The notes: generated by a model from the sequence alone, not told the origin. Shown: positions 1 to 9,093, counted from the first letter of the stretch. The stretch: 35,366 bases of DNA from Candidatus Ozemibacteraceae bacterium (GCA_937998695.1 CALLCO010000233.1:1-35366), one strand, 5' to 3'. Numbers and translations are program-made.

Positions 1-657
1 CCTCAAGTTGCGCATACATCCCTGGCTGGTTTTTCTTCACCGGTAGCACATAGTCTCCCCCCTGGCTACGAATCTGTCGAACGATGCGCTTCTGACAGCC
101 CATAGCATCAATCGTGACAATGGCACCTCGCAGGTTCATTGCTCGGAGAAGCTTTGGTATGGCGACAATCTCGTTCGACTTTTCGCCGACGGCGATCTGT
201 CCCATCGAGATTCAGAGCTCCGAGTCCCAGGCACTGACTAGGTGGAAAGGGGTCTTCTCGGTGGCATGGTCGGCGCTCCGACGCAGAGTTTTCCCATCCA
301 CAGCGATCTTCCGTGGCTCATTTCCTTCAGCAGGAGCTTGGGCTTTACGGTCATGGAGGACCTGGATCCATGTGGTCAGAGCCTGGGACAGCGCCTCGGG
401 GGCAAGTCGCATAAAGACCTCGCGAAAGACGTCATGCGAGGGAATACCGTGTGGCAGGGCGAGGAAACGGCGAAGCCACCGTTCGTGGGCCCGGCAAAAT
501 CTTCGCAATCAGTCCATCCTTCCCCCTTCGCCAAGCAAGTAATGAGGGTGATCACGATGATATCAAGGAGAAGATGGCGGCGATTCTTCTCCTTCCGGGG
601 GTCAGGGATGATTGAGATTGCGGAAACAAGGTCGAGAGAAAGATGACGGATGCCCAT
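1..657 (-). pseudogene. ISAs1-family (DDE) transposase, frameshifted and with an in-frame stop; truncated by the window edge
   Basis: Minus-strand pieces read ...DPRKEKNRRHLLLDIIVITLITCLAKGEGWTDCEDFA / RAHERWLRRFLALPHGIPSHDVFREVF...KIAVDGKTLRRS...[80 protein letters not shown], the ISAs1 transposase pattern. Frameshift near 491-496; TGA stop at 212-214 followed by in-frame homologous sequence down to position 1. Confidence 0.88.
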
Positions 658-864
658 GCGAGGAAACCCTCCAGTTTGGAGTATTTCCTCTTCAATAGCG
701 CAACCGCGCAGAAAAGTACAGAATCCTCTCTCAGAGCCGATCTAATTCCCGTTTGCCCTGGAGCGGTGTACAGCGTGGGCAGGGCCCCTGGCACCCCTCC
801 CCCCGGAGACGGGAATGGGCTCAGGTGGTGGGTTGGTCCGTGCGGGAATGGCGACCAGGGGTTC

Positions 865-2007
865 TCATCGGCGGGCACGGATGGGCCAGGCGGCGACGAG
901 CCGTCCACCCTCGACGACGTTCAGGACAGGATGCAAATTGACGGCGGCGCAGGCATGGTTGGGGACGAACCGGACCTGGTCGCCGGGCCGGACGTCGCCC
1001 GGGCCGGCCGGCAGGTCGATCACGCCGTGTTCCTCCGATAGCCGGGCGAGCACCCAGTCGGGGTGATTGATGAACCGGCCGTAGCCGGTGAGTTGGCTCA
1101 AGCCGTGGGCGCCGCGGTCGAGGCCGATGGCCTTGCTGCCGGCGTCGATGACCAGGCGGTCGGGGTAGACTCCAATGACGGTGGCGAGCACGGTCAGGGC
1201 GCAGTCTTCCCACGTGCAGACCTTAAGCATCACCTGCATGGCATCGTGGAAGACGTAGTTGCCGGGGCGCATCTCCGTGACGCCGGACACGAAAGGGCTG
1301 ACCGTCATGGTGGGGGTCGAGCCGACGCTGACGATGGGCACGGGTATTCCGGCTTCACGCAGCATTCGGGCAGCGGTCACGACGGCTTCACCCTCCTGGC
1401 GACCGATGGCGGCCAGCGCTTCAGGGCTGGTCGCCCCGTAGGCGTGGCCGGCATGGGTGAACACCCCTTCCAGGGTAAGGCCGGGAAGCCCGTCGATCAG
1501 CCGGGCAAGGGCGACCAGTTCGGGGCCGGGGGGAAGACCACAACGATGGTGACCGCAATCCACCTCCAACCGGATCGGGATGGTCAGACCGGCCCGGCGG
1601 GCGGCTTCGTCGAGGAAACGGGCCTGATCGGGGTGATCGAGGGCCACCGCAAGCCTGTTCTCCATCCCCTCGTCGGCGTGATTTCCGTTCGACGTCCCCG
1701 GGCTCGTTCTGGGTCGCATCAGGGCGAGGAGTTCCCGCAAGCGAACCTCATCGACCACCGGATAGGCCAGGAAGATATCGTCGAACCCGGCCTCGAGCAG
1801 GGCGGCGGCTTCCCCCACCGTGGCGGCGGTGAACCCGGTGGCACCGGCTTCCTGCTGGCGCCTGGCCAGATCGGGGCACTTGTGCGTCTTGACATGCGGT
1901 CGCAGAACGACCCCGGCCTGGGTGGCGAGGGCCATGGCGCGGGCGAGGTTGCGCTGGAGGATCGATGCTTCCACGAGGAGGCAGGGTGTGGCCAGTTCGG
2001 CGAACAT
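865..2007 (-). CDS. D-threonine aldolase / D-serine dehydratase-like (alanine-racemase N-terminal fold) PLP enzyme
   Basis: 380 aa; N-terminal TPCLLVEASILQRNLARAMALA...LRPHVKTHKCPDLARRQQEAGATGFTAATVGEA (PLP-Lys region) and C-terminal metal-site-like PNHACAAVNLHPVLNVVEGG. Confidence 0.88.
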   Translation of the reverse strand: MFAELATPCLLVEASILQRNLARAMALATQAGVVLRPHVKTHKCPDLARRQQEAGATGFTAATVGEAAALLEAGFDDIFLAYPVVDEVRLRELLALMRPRTSPGTSNGNHADEGMENRLAVALDHPDQARFLDEAARRAGLTIPIRLEVDCGHHRCGLPPGPELVALARLIDGLPGLTLEGVFTHAGHAYGATSPEALAAIGRQEGEAVVTAARMLREAGIPVPIVSVGSTPTMTVSPFVSGVTEMRPGNYVFHDAMQVMLKVCTWEDCALTVLATVIGVYPDRLVIDAGSKAIGLDRGAHGLSQLTGYGRFINHPDWVLARLSEEHGVIDLPAGPGDVRPGDQVRFVPNHACAAVNLHPVLNVVEGGRLVAAWPIRARR

Positions 2008-2100
2008 GCAAAACCCCCGATGCGATGTTGGAGTTTGTCCGTGGTCGTCTGTAGACGTCCGTGGAGGGCGGATTTCCCCACCCCCCCTCAGGCCGTGTGC

Positions 2101-2106
2101 TAGAAT
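2101..2106 (+). promoter_or_regulatory. possible extended -10 element (TGC-TAGAAT) upstream of the SH3-like protein gene
   Basis: TGTGCTAGAAT just upstream of an AAGGAGG ribosome-binding site (2122-2128) and ATG 2138; no good -35. Confidence 0.35.
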
Positions 2107-2137
2107 GGGTGTACACGATACAAGGAGGTATCAAGGT

Positions 2138-2668
2138 ATGGCAAGGAACAGAGCGACCCGGATTGGGATGTTGGTCCTGCTGGCCCTCGTGGCTGTCGTG
2201 TCCGCCGTCGAAGCCAAGAACGTGGTGCTTCCCACCATGTACGGCTATGGGGTGGTCTCCCAATATGGCGGGTGGGTCTATCCGTACATCACTCATCCAG
2301 CTTTTGGGGGGTACTACACACCTTACTACGGCCCCTACAACTACTATTACCTTTCGGGGTATTACCCGTACTACGGGATGACCCCCATGTGGAACGGTGT
2401 GCAGTGGGTTTATGGCGCCGGCGGCTACGCCGCGGCCAGCCGATCCCTCAATCTGCGGGCCAACCCCTGGAAGAAATCGGGGAACGTCATCGGCTCCCTC
2501 GATGCGGGAGAACCGGTCTACCTCTATGCCCGGTATGGCAACTGGTGCCTCGTCCAATCGGCGGCCAACCCCTACAAGCGGGGGTACGCCTATGCCGGTT
2601 ACCTGCAAGGGGCCTGGGCGGGCTCCTGGAACGGCTGGATGAACTATTACGTTCCGCGCGGCTGGTAG
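2138..2668 (+). CDS. Exported SH3-domain-like protein with Tyr/Gly/Pro-rich N-terminal region
   Basis: ATG 2138 preceded by AAGGAGG; signal peptide MARNRATRIGMLVLLALVAVVSAVEA; C-terminal SLNLRANPWKKSGNVIGSLDAGEPVYLYARYGNWCLVQ resembles a bacterial SH3 (SH3_3) domain. Confidence 0.75.
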   Translation: MARNRATRIGMLVLLALVAVVSAVEAKNVVLPTMYGYGVVSQYGGWVYPYITHPAFGGYYTPYYGPYNYYYLSGYYPYYGMTPMWNGVQWVYGAGGYAAASRSLNLRANPWKKSGNVIGSLDAGEPVYLYARYGNWCLVQSAANPYKRGYAYAGYLQGAWAGSWNGWMNYYVPRGW

Positions 2669-2675
2669 ACCGACC

Positions 2676-5078
2676 TCAACTCCCGCCGAACAGCACGTTG
2701 ACCGCGTAGCTGGCGATCATAAAACCCCAAACCAGGATCACCAGCAACCAGACGACCATGGTCACCTTGGCCCGCTGCCCTTTGGCCTCCTCGTCCTGCC
2801 CGGTCAGCATCCGTTTGACATCGACCGGTTTTCCACCACCCTCGCCCTCGGAAGCGGCAATGGCGGCCTTGGCCGCGGCGCGGTCCCGGGCGGCCTGTTG
2901 GGCCTGGGCGGCGGCGGTTGCCTGTAGATCGTCGGAGAAGGCTTTTTCTTCGTCGGCGAGAAGTTGCTCGACGGTCACCGTCTTTTCGAGGGCGACGGCC
3001 AGGTTCTCGGCGATCTGGGTGACGACTGCGAGCTTGGCGGGGCCGAGAAGCCGTCCCGCCGTTTTCGCGGCCCGGAAGGCCTCGCGCAGCATTTCTCGGT
3101 CGGGGTTGGCGGCCAGGACCACTCCCATTTTCTCGATCAGCTCGGGCGTGGTTTCCTTGGTGAACGCGTTGATCAGCGCGTCGCGAATCAGGGAAAAATC
3201 GACCAGCACGGTAGCGGGCATGGCCAGTTGTCGCTGGCGTGAACTGGGTGAGCGCAGCAACCCCTGCAGAAGGCTTTTGATCCGTTCGCTGTCGATGGAA
3301 GAGAAGATACGCGTGGCAGTGACACGGATCTTGCCGTTCTTGCTCTGCATGAGTTGCGGCAGATAGAGAGACAGATACTCGCTGTCGAGCTTGGACAAGG
3401 CGTCGATGGCGGCGCAGACCTCGTCGGGGTTTTCGGCGTTGAGGAAGCGGCGGATCATGCCGGCGTCCTCGCTGGTGCCGAAGCGACCGATGGCCTTGAG
3501 CACGGCAGCCAGCTCCTTTCCCTTGGCTTCCCGCATCAACTGGGGGATTCTCGACCGGAAAGAGGAGTATTCCTCGTGTGTGAGTTTACCCAGCACCTGG
3601 ACGCGCTTGACGAAATCGAGGGACTGGTACTCTTCGATGACAAAGATCGCGGCAGGGGCAGGGGCCGGACGCTTCTGTCGGAGTGAGGGAGGGTCGAGGT
3701 CGGGATGGATCTCCAGGGGCGAGGCGGCGGGAGCGCCAGGAGCCGGAACCACCCCGGCCGGTGCCGAGACGGGGGTGGTGGCAGGCGGGCGGAACGATGC
3801 TGGCGCGGCGTCGGGGGTCGCGGTCGGAGTGCCAACAGGGACGGGCGGAGGTGATGGCGGCGCGGGGGACGGACGAGCGGGGGGAGTGATCGAGGGGGCG
3901 CTAGCAGGCGATGTGGCCGGGGTGGAAGCCCCTGTGGAAGGCGGCGGGGGGGGCGAGGTGGGCCCGGGGGGCACGTTCCGAGTTTCCGGCACGGGCACGG
4001 GAGCCGCCGTGGCCGAAGGCGTGAATGTACCAAGGGGCGCGGAGGGCGCGAAACCCGAGGTCGAATACCTCGCTTTGGTGAGCCGCTCCTCCTCCTGGCG
4101 TACCCGTTCCTTCAACTGGTCGAGGTACTCCTGGGCGGTGCCGGTGAAGACCCCCTGCTCGCACAGGGTGCGGGCTACCCCCATCAGGATGCCCTTAACC
4201 AGGTTCTGATGCTGATCCTTGAGTTTGCGGCAGATCCAGTAGAGGCGGAACGGCAGATCGGGGTGGGCGTGTTCTTTCATGATCTGGCTGATCCGCATCA
4301 GGAGCTTGGGGTCGCTGTTCTCGGCGACAAATCGCACGAGGAGCGATTCGACATCGGGGTAGGGGAACAGGCCGGCGTAGTGCAGGGCCAGATGTTGTTC
4401 CTGCTTGTTCCCTGACTGGAGCATGGCCCCCAGGTGCGTGAGCGCCGCAGACTTGTCATACCGGAACAGGGCCCGGATGGCCTGGCCGCGGATCGCCGGG
4501 AGCGGGCTCGTCAGCAGGGGGGTGATCAGGCTTTGCAGATTGCCCGGGTCGACCACTTCAAGGGCTTCGAGGGCCGAGGTGAGGACCGTCGGATCGGGGT
4601 GGCGGGACAGCCCGACGAGGTGGTCGGCATCCTGCAGGTTGCCGTATTTCTTGAAGAACAGGCAGAAGGTCGGCAAGATCAGGGCAGGGAATTCATACCA
4701 TTTGGCAGCCCGCAGCAAATCGACGGCCAGGATGGCCTCGGTGTGTTCGAGGCAGGAGACGGCCAGGGCCAGATCTTCCAGTTTATCCCGCTGTGGAAGG
4801 AGCTTCTCGAGGTGGTCGGCCTGGACCTCGACCGGTTTGCCGCGCAAGGCGAGGCCAATGCGCCGCCAGGTTTTGCGGATCTGGAAGATGAGAATGGGAT
4901 CCTGGATTTTGACCAGCGCAGCCTCGAGCAGGGGAGGGATGCTCTTGGTGGGCGGTTGGGCCTCGATGGCCTGCAAAGTCGAGAGGACGATGGTCCCGTC
5001 CGGGCTGGCCAGCCCGGCCGCGATCTGGTTGAGGGTCAGCTGGATCTTGGGAGGGACCACAGGCAAATGGTAGCACAC
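2676..5078 (-). CDS. HEAT-repeat protein with long Pro-rich linker and C-terminal transmembrane helix
   Basis: 800 aa ORF; repeated alpha-helical HEAT-like units on both sides of a Pro/Ala/Thr-rich linker; C-terminal hydrophobic VTMVVWLLVILVWGFMIASYAVNVLF. Exact start uncertain (GTG at 5078 in the ORF track). Confidence 0.75.
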   Translation of the reverse strand: MCYHLPVVPPKIQLTLNQIAAGLASPDGTIVLSTLQAIEAQPPTKSIPPLLEAALVKIQDPILIFQIRKTWRRIGLALRGKPVEVQADHLEKLLPQRDKLEDLALAVSCLEHTEAILAVDLLRAAKWYEFPALILPTFCLFFKKYGNLQDADHLVGLSRHPDPTVLTSALEALEVVDPGNLQSLITPLLTSPLPAIRGQAIRALFRYDKSAALTHLGAMLQSGNKQEQHLALHYAGLFPYPDVESLLVRFVAENSDPKLLMRISQIMKEHAHPDLPFRLYWICRKLKDQHQNLVKGILMGVARTLCEQGVFTGTAQEYLDQLKERVRQEEERLTKARYSTSGFAPSAPLGTFTPSATAAPVPVPETRNVPPGPTSPPPPPSTGASTPATSPASAPSITPPARPSPAPPSPPPVPVGTPTATPDAAPASFRPPATTPVSAPAGVVPAPGAPAASPLEIHPDLDPPSLRQKRPAPAPAAIFVIEEYQSLDFVKRVQVLGKLTHEEYSSFRSRIPQLMREAKGKELAAVLKAIGRFGTSEDAGMIRRFLNAENPDEVCAAIDALSKLDSEYLSLYLPQLMQSKNGKIRVTATRIFSSIDSERIKSLLQGLLRSPSSRQRQLAMPATVLVDFSLIRDALINAFTKETTPELIEKMGVVLAANPDREMLREAFRAAKTAGRLLGPAKLAVVTQIAENLAVALEKTVTVEQLLADEEKAFSDDLQATAAAQAQQAARDRAAAKAAIAASEGEGGGKPVDVKRMLTGQDEEAKGQRAKVTMVVWLLVILVWGFMIASYAVNVLFGGS

Positions 5079-5207
5079 TCTCCCCGGATCTGGGAGATCT
5101 CGACGAACTCCGGTTGATCAGGTCGGACCAGGGAGCAGGCAACCAGCGAAAGACCCTTGGAGAGATTGATCCCCAGTTTTCATGGATTCCGGAGGTTTTA
5201 GGCCCCT

Positions 5208-6092
5208 TCAGAACCCGACGCTGGCTCCGAGGTAGAGGTAGGGGTCTTTCTCGAGGGAAAGCCCCAGCACTTCGAGCTGGGCGTTGCGGGTGCCGAACCG
5301 CACGCCCGCATTGAACGAGGCACGGGTCGAGTCGTCCTTGTACAGATCCCGATAATTGGCAAACTTCCCCTCGCAGAACAAAGAAACGGAGTCGTTCCAG
5401 GCATATTCGAGACCGACGCCGCTGACCAAAAACTGCTTGGGCTCGAGGGTCAGGGTTTGGCCAAGGCCGAGATCGATCTTCTGTTTGTCGGTGAAGCAGT
5501 ATTTCAGGTTGAGATACCCGTAGAACGCTTTGGCCAACTTTTCTGAAATGGTCAGATAGACATGGCGAAGGTTCTCGATTTGCGACAGGTCGGCGCGGTT
5601 GAGCTCGTAGGCATCCATGGGGGCAAAGGAAAAGCCCATGCAGAGGTCCTGTTCGGCGTTGTGCGTCGAGTATTTCATGCCGAAGGTGGTCGAGTCTTCA
5701 TTATAGGTGAGACCGGCCAGAAGAGGGTCAGCCGACCGCTCGTAGCGCAGGTTGAGCACGGACAGCTCGAGGTTCGGCTTCGCCTGGTAAACCAGTCCGG
5801 TGAAGTGCTCGTTCTTCGACAACCGGTACCGGGTGCGATTCAGAGTCAGGTCGCGCTTGGTGATGCCGCCTTTGTAGGTGACGATGGCGGTGCGGTCTTC
5901 CTGGATTTCGGGAGTGGGAATGCTGATTAACCCCGTGGTCCCCGACAAGGTGGTCCCCAGGTGCATCGGCTTGTACACCGGCAACTGCTCCACCTCGGGA
6001 TCGACGGTCAGAATCTGCCCAAATGAACGAGAGGCCACAAGAATGATCGACAAAAGAACGAGGATAAAAACCTTGAACCTGGTTCGGATCAT
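5208..6092 (-). CDS. Outer-membrane beta-barrel-like exported protein (YjbH-like flavour)
   Basis: Signal peptide MIRTRFKVFILVLLSIILVASRSFG; GTTGLISIPTPEIQEDRTAIVTYKGG near the N-terminus; alternating amphipathic strands; terminal F (LYLGASVGF). Confidence 0.6.
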   Translation of the reverse strand: MIRTRFKVFILVLLSIILVASRSFGQILTVDPEVEQLPVYKPMHLGTTLSGTTGLISIPTPEIQEDRTAIVTYKGGITKRDLTLNRTRYRLSKNEHFTGLVYQAKPNLELSVLNLRYERSADPLLAGLTYNEDSTTFGMKYSTHNAEQDLCMGFSFAPMDAYELNRADLSQIENLRHVYLTISEKLAKAFYGYLNLKYCFTDKQKIDLGLGQTLTLEPKQFLVSGVGLEYAWNDSVSLFCEGKFANYRDLYKDDSTRASFNAGVRFGTRNAQLEVLGLSLEKDPYLYLGASVGF

Positions 6093-6106
6093 TCTGGCTT
6101 CTTCCC

Positions 6107-7831
6107 CTAGTAAGTCGTTTCAACGTTGGAAATATAGGTGGTGACTTCTGGCTGGACAGATACAAAGTTCCACGCATAGGTATAGTTATCATCTTTTTTC
6201 AATCGAACCCACGAGATATTTGAACCTTCAGGTATATTCACGGAACCAGTTACAATTTTTTTTCCCTTTTTTCCAATGTAGACGAGGTATTTTTTACTGG
6301 GGTCCAAATGCGTAAATTTGAACGTTCCATATCGGTTGGGGTCCATGGCATTAGATGACTCGATACTGGTGAATTTTATGAATTCAGGGTTCAAATCCCA
6401 ATTGGTTTCGGTGATGATTCTTTCCTCTCTACGTAAAGGTGTACTTATTGTAGCTATACCAGTTTTTGTTGTAAGGTAATACTCAGCCAAAAGAACCCAT
6501 GTATCTGTAGGTACCTTGCCATCCTCAGGGTTCAAATATCTCCCCGCGATCGATCCTTTTCCCATCTCTTGGTTATAGATCAATTGATAAGAAAGAGTGG
6601 CCGGAACGCTACCTGAAGAGATAGTGGAAAAGCCAACCGTGAGTGAGTGAAAGCCAAGTTTAGAAAAGGTCATCTTATGCGTTCCGATGGGAACGTTCTC
6701 GAATATAAATCGACCAAAACGATCCGTAAGGTAGTTGCTATGACCCTCCAAAGAACAATTTACATATTCAAGAGGTTGCCCGGTGAACGAGTCGGTGATC
6801 GTTCCTAAAACCCTCACACCCTTCTCCTTGGCAGGGTCTTGGGTCAGCAGAATTTCGGCGATTAGGGGGGAAGTCGTCCCATCGGGGTGAAGGAAAAAAC
6901 CGGCCTTTCCAGGATAGAACGGAGAATCGGAACTTCCAATGGTTAATTCATAAAAATTCCCCGAGGTGGCTTGAACAAAAAATTCTCCGCTGCTCGTAGT
7001 CGTGGCAACTTGGGTGGTTCCCATGAAAACAGGGATCATCGGGATCGGTTCCCTGTTCGTTCCGTTCTTTACGATCCCCCGCATGGTCCAGTTTTTGGTA
7101 GTGACTGGAGGCAAGCGAATGATGGCAGGGGGCACAACCACGCCCGTGGTCTTCAATTCGATGTTCAGGCGGGGTACTGCCGCATATTGAGGGGTTTGTC
7201 GGATTTCAAGCGAGTACGTTCCAGCCGGAAGATCGGTAAATTCGAATTTTCCGTCGGCACCGGTCGAGGTGGAATTCAGTTCCGTGCTGCCAGACCACAG
7301 GATGACACTCTGAAGAGCGACGGGTTTGGAGGTGCTGTCGTCGTAAACAAAGCCGGAAATGGGAAACTTTCTTGCCGCCGGATTACTGGAAATAATTTCG
7401 GACAAGAAAATTTCCGGGCTGGCTGGAGAAGTGGAACCGTTTTCAAAGACCTGAACGACATAGGTCGTGGAAGCGAAAGTCGCGGAGTCACGTGCAATCA
7501 CCAGATCATACAACGCTGCCCCGACCCCGGAAAACGTAAAACGTCCATCTGCGGTCGTTCTGGTTTTTTTCAGAAGGGTATTGGCCCATATCAGTTCGAC
7601 AGGAATGTTGCCGAGCGGCTGCCCCGACCCTTTCGCTTTGACGAACCCAGAAAGATCGATTGTACCAGTCCCAATCCTCGTGGTTTCAACCACTGGACTG
7701 TTTGTTGAACCAAGTGCCCCAACGGGGAGAACGTTCGAATGTTCCTTGCAGCCGATGAGGATGCCGGCGAAGAGAGCGATGACGAGGAAGCCGAAGGCAA
7801 GGCGGGTGAGGTTCTGCCGATTTCCGAGCAT
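6107..7831 (-). CDS. Lipoprotein with multiple carboxypeptidase-regulatory-like (CarboxypepD_reg) beta-sandwich repeats
   Basis: Lipobox-like FAGILIGCKE; recurring G-x-V-x-D-x-x-x-x-x-P/GKFxFxxxPxGxYxLxI units (e.g. SGFVYDDSTSKPVALQSVILW...GADGKFEFTDLPAGTYSLEI; LGTITDSFTGQPLEYVNCSL...DRFGRFIFENVPIGTHKMTF); RBS AGGGGGA upstream. Confidence 0.75.
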   Translation of the reverse strand: MLGNRQNLTRLAFGFLVIALFAGILIGCKEHSNVLPVGALGSTNSPVVETTRIGTGTIDLSGFVKAKGSGQPLGNIPVELIWANTLLKKTRTTADGRFTFSGVGAALYDLVIARDSATFASTTYVVQVFENGSTSPASPEIFLSEIISSNPAARKFPISGFVYDDSTSKPVALQSVILWSGSTELNSTSTGADGKFEFTDLPAGTYSLEIRQTPQYAAVPRLNIELKTTGVVVPPAIIRLPPVTTKNWTMRGIVKNGTNREPIPMIPVFMGTTQVATTTSSGEFFVQATSGNFYELTIGSSDSPFYPGKAGFFLHPDGTTSPLIAEILLTQDPAKEKGVRVLGTITDSFTGQPLEYVNCSLEGHSNYLTDRFGRFIFENVPIGTHKMTFSKLGFHSLTVGFSTISSGSVPATLSYQLIYNQEMGKGSIAGRYLNPEDGKVPTDTWVLLAEYYLTTKTGIATISTPLRREERIITETNWDLNPEFIKFTSIESSNAMDPNRYGTFKFTHLDPSKKYLVYIGKKGKKIVTGSVNIPEGSNISWVRLKKDDNYTYAWNFVSVQPEVTTYISNVETTY

Positions 7832-8468
7832 GATGTCCCCCTGCGTTGATAAAAGACTGTTTTCCTCATCGGCGCCATAAGCAAGATTTTTTAGGGTGGA
7901 GGAGAAATCTCCTGCGAACGATCGGTGATACGGGAGTGAGTCGAAGCAGGTGATTCAATACCTGCCAGCGGGGGGGCGATAGGCGCCAATGTCAAGCTTC
8001 GGCTCGTCACGGATCGTGTACATTCCGGCACAGGTCGGGCTCCGGTTGTGCCCGAACTGGCATCAAGATGTTCCAGTCCATCATGGCACGGGCCGATTGG
8101 CTGTAAAACAAGTCACCATGTGGGCTTCAGCGAAATTGCGGCCATACACATTGGAGAGGCTTCGATCGTTGGTGGATTTCCTTGGGGTAGTAAACGAAGC
8201 CGAAGCTTCAGAATGGCCACCAAACCTTTGAAGCATACGCACATCACGTTTTTTCGAGTGATACCCCACAAAAAATAGATCGTCTCCGAGGGTGGCCTTA
8301 GGCCTTGGTATGGATGGACAAGTATTTTGCGATGCACCATCCGGGAGATGACAAAGAAAATGCGGCTGAGGTGGGTGTAGCTATTGGGAGATAGGCCACC
8401 GGAAAACGTCTCCTGATTGGTGCATCTGGAGATATGCGCCACCAAAGAAAAAAGTTTTCCTGGGGGGG

Positions 8469-8498
8469 TTGACATGAGCGGCCGATGCTCTTTACAAT
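8469..8498 (+). promoter_or_regulatory. sigma70-type promoter for the HU-family gene
   Basis: TTGACA (8469-8474), 18-bp spacer, TACAAT (8493-8498), followed by GGAGAAGG RBS and ATG 8548. Confidence 0.75.
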
Positions 8499-8547
8499 CA
8501 ACCCATTGTCCTAAACCCCAAAACAAAATCGGAAGGAGAAGGTACCC

Positions 8548-8829
8548 ATGAACAAAGCGGATCTCGTGAAGACCATCAGCGGCAAAGCGAAGTTGAATCA
8601 GACCACCGCCCAGAAAGCTCTCGAAGTTATGCTCGAGACCTTCAAAGACACCCTGAAGAAGGGCCAGAAGATTCAGCTCATCGGCTTTGGCTCCTTTGAA
8701 GTCGCCAAGCGCGCCGCCCGCAAGGGTGTCAACCCCCAGACCAAAAAGCCCATCAGCATCGGCGCCAAGAAGGTCGTGAAGTTCAAGCCCGGCAAAGAGC
8801 TGAAGGAAATGGTCTCCAAGGGCAAGTAA
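8548..8829 (+). CDS. hup: HU/IHF-family DNA-binding protein
   Basis: 93 aa MNKADLVKTISGKAKLNQTTAQKALEVMLETFKDTLKKGQKIQLIGFGSFEVAKRAARKGVNPQTKKPISIGAKKVVKFKPGKELKEMV. Confidence 0.97.
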   Translation: MNKADLVKTISGKAKLNQTTAQKALEVMLETFKDTLKKGQKIQLIGFGSFEVAKRAARKGVNPQTKKPISIGAKKVVKFKPGKELKEMVSKGK

Positions 8830-8852
8830 GCCCCCCTCCCCAAGCGCTCACC

Positions 8853-8877
8853 CGCCCCGGTTCGCCGGGGCGTTTTT
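8853..8877 (+). terminator. Rho-independent terminator after the HU gene
   Basis: Perfect 8-bp stem CGCCCCGG-TTCG-CCGGGGCG followed by TTTTT. Confidence 0.92.
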
Positions 8878-8906
8878 GCGTACCCCGACCGGATGCTCGG
8901 CAAAGC

Positions 8907-8953
8907 CCGATTCATGGGGATAAAACCGATTCATGCAACAGGCTCATATGAGC
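8907..8953. repeat. 10-bp direct repeat (CCGATTCATG, 19-bp period) plus 12-bp perfect palindrome GCTCATATGAGC
   Basis: CCGATTCATG at 8907-8916 and 8926-8935; palindrome at 8942-8953; located between the HU terminator and the symporter promoter. Confidence 0.6.
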
Positions 8954-9064
8954 GAAAGCAAAGGAACTCAGGGCGGGAGAGGGACCCGTGGCGGGGAGTC
9001 TGACCCTCGCTTGCCCTCCGAAGCGCCTCTCGGGCGATAATGCGCGCGGATTTCGGAACTGGGG

Positions 9065-9093
9065 TTTACCTCAGGACGCGATTGTGCTATACA
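9065..9093 (+). promoter_or_regulatory. candidate promoter of the symporter operon
   Basis: TTTACC (9065-9070), 17-bp spacer, extended -10 TGC-TATACA (9088-9093); RBS GGAGG ahead of ATG 9137. Confidence 0.55.

Noticed and set aside
212-657. Programmed -1/+1 frameshift in the transposase
   Set aside because: No slippery A/T heptamer at the break, and a separate in-frame stop further downstream points to decay instead.
1063-2103. 346-aa + strand ORF opposite the D-threonine aldolase-like gene
   Set aside because: Gly/Asp/His-rich shadow without recognisable motifs; the minus ORF has PLP and metal-site motifs.
6387-6399. GGGTTCAAATCCC resembling a tRNA T-arm
   Set aside because: Lies inside the lipoprotein coding sequence and no matching acceptor, D-arm or anticodon stem is present.
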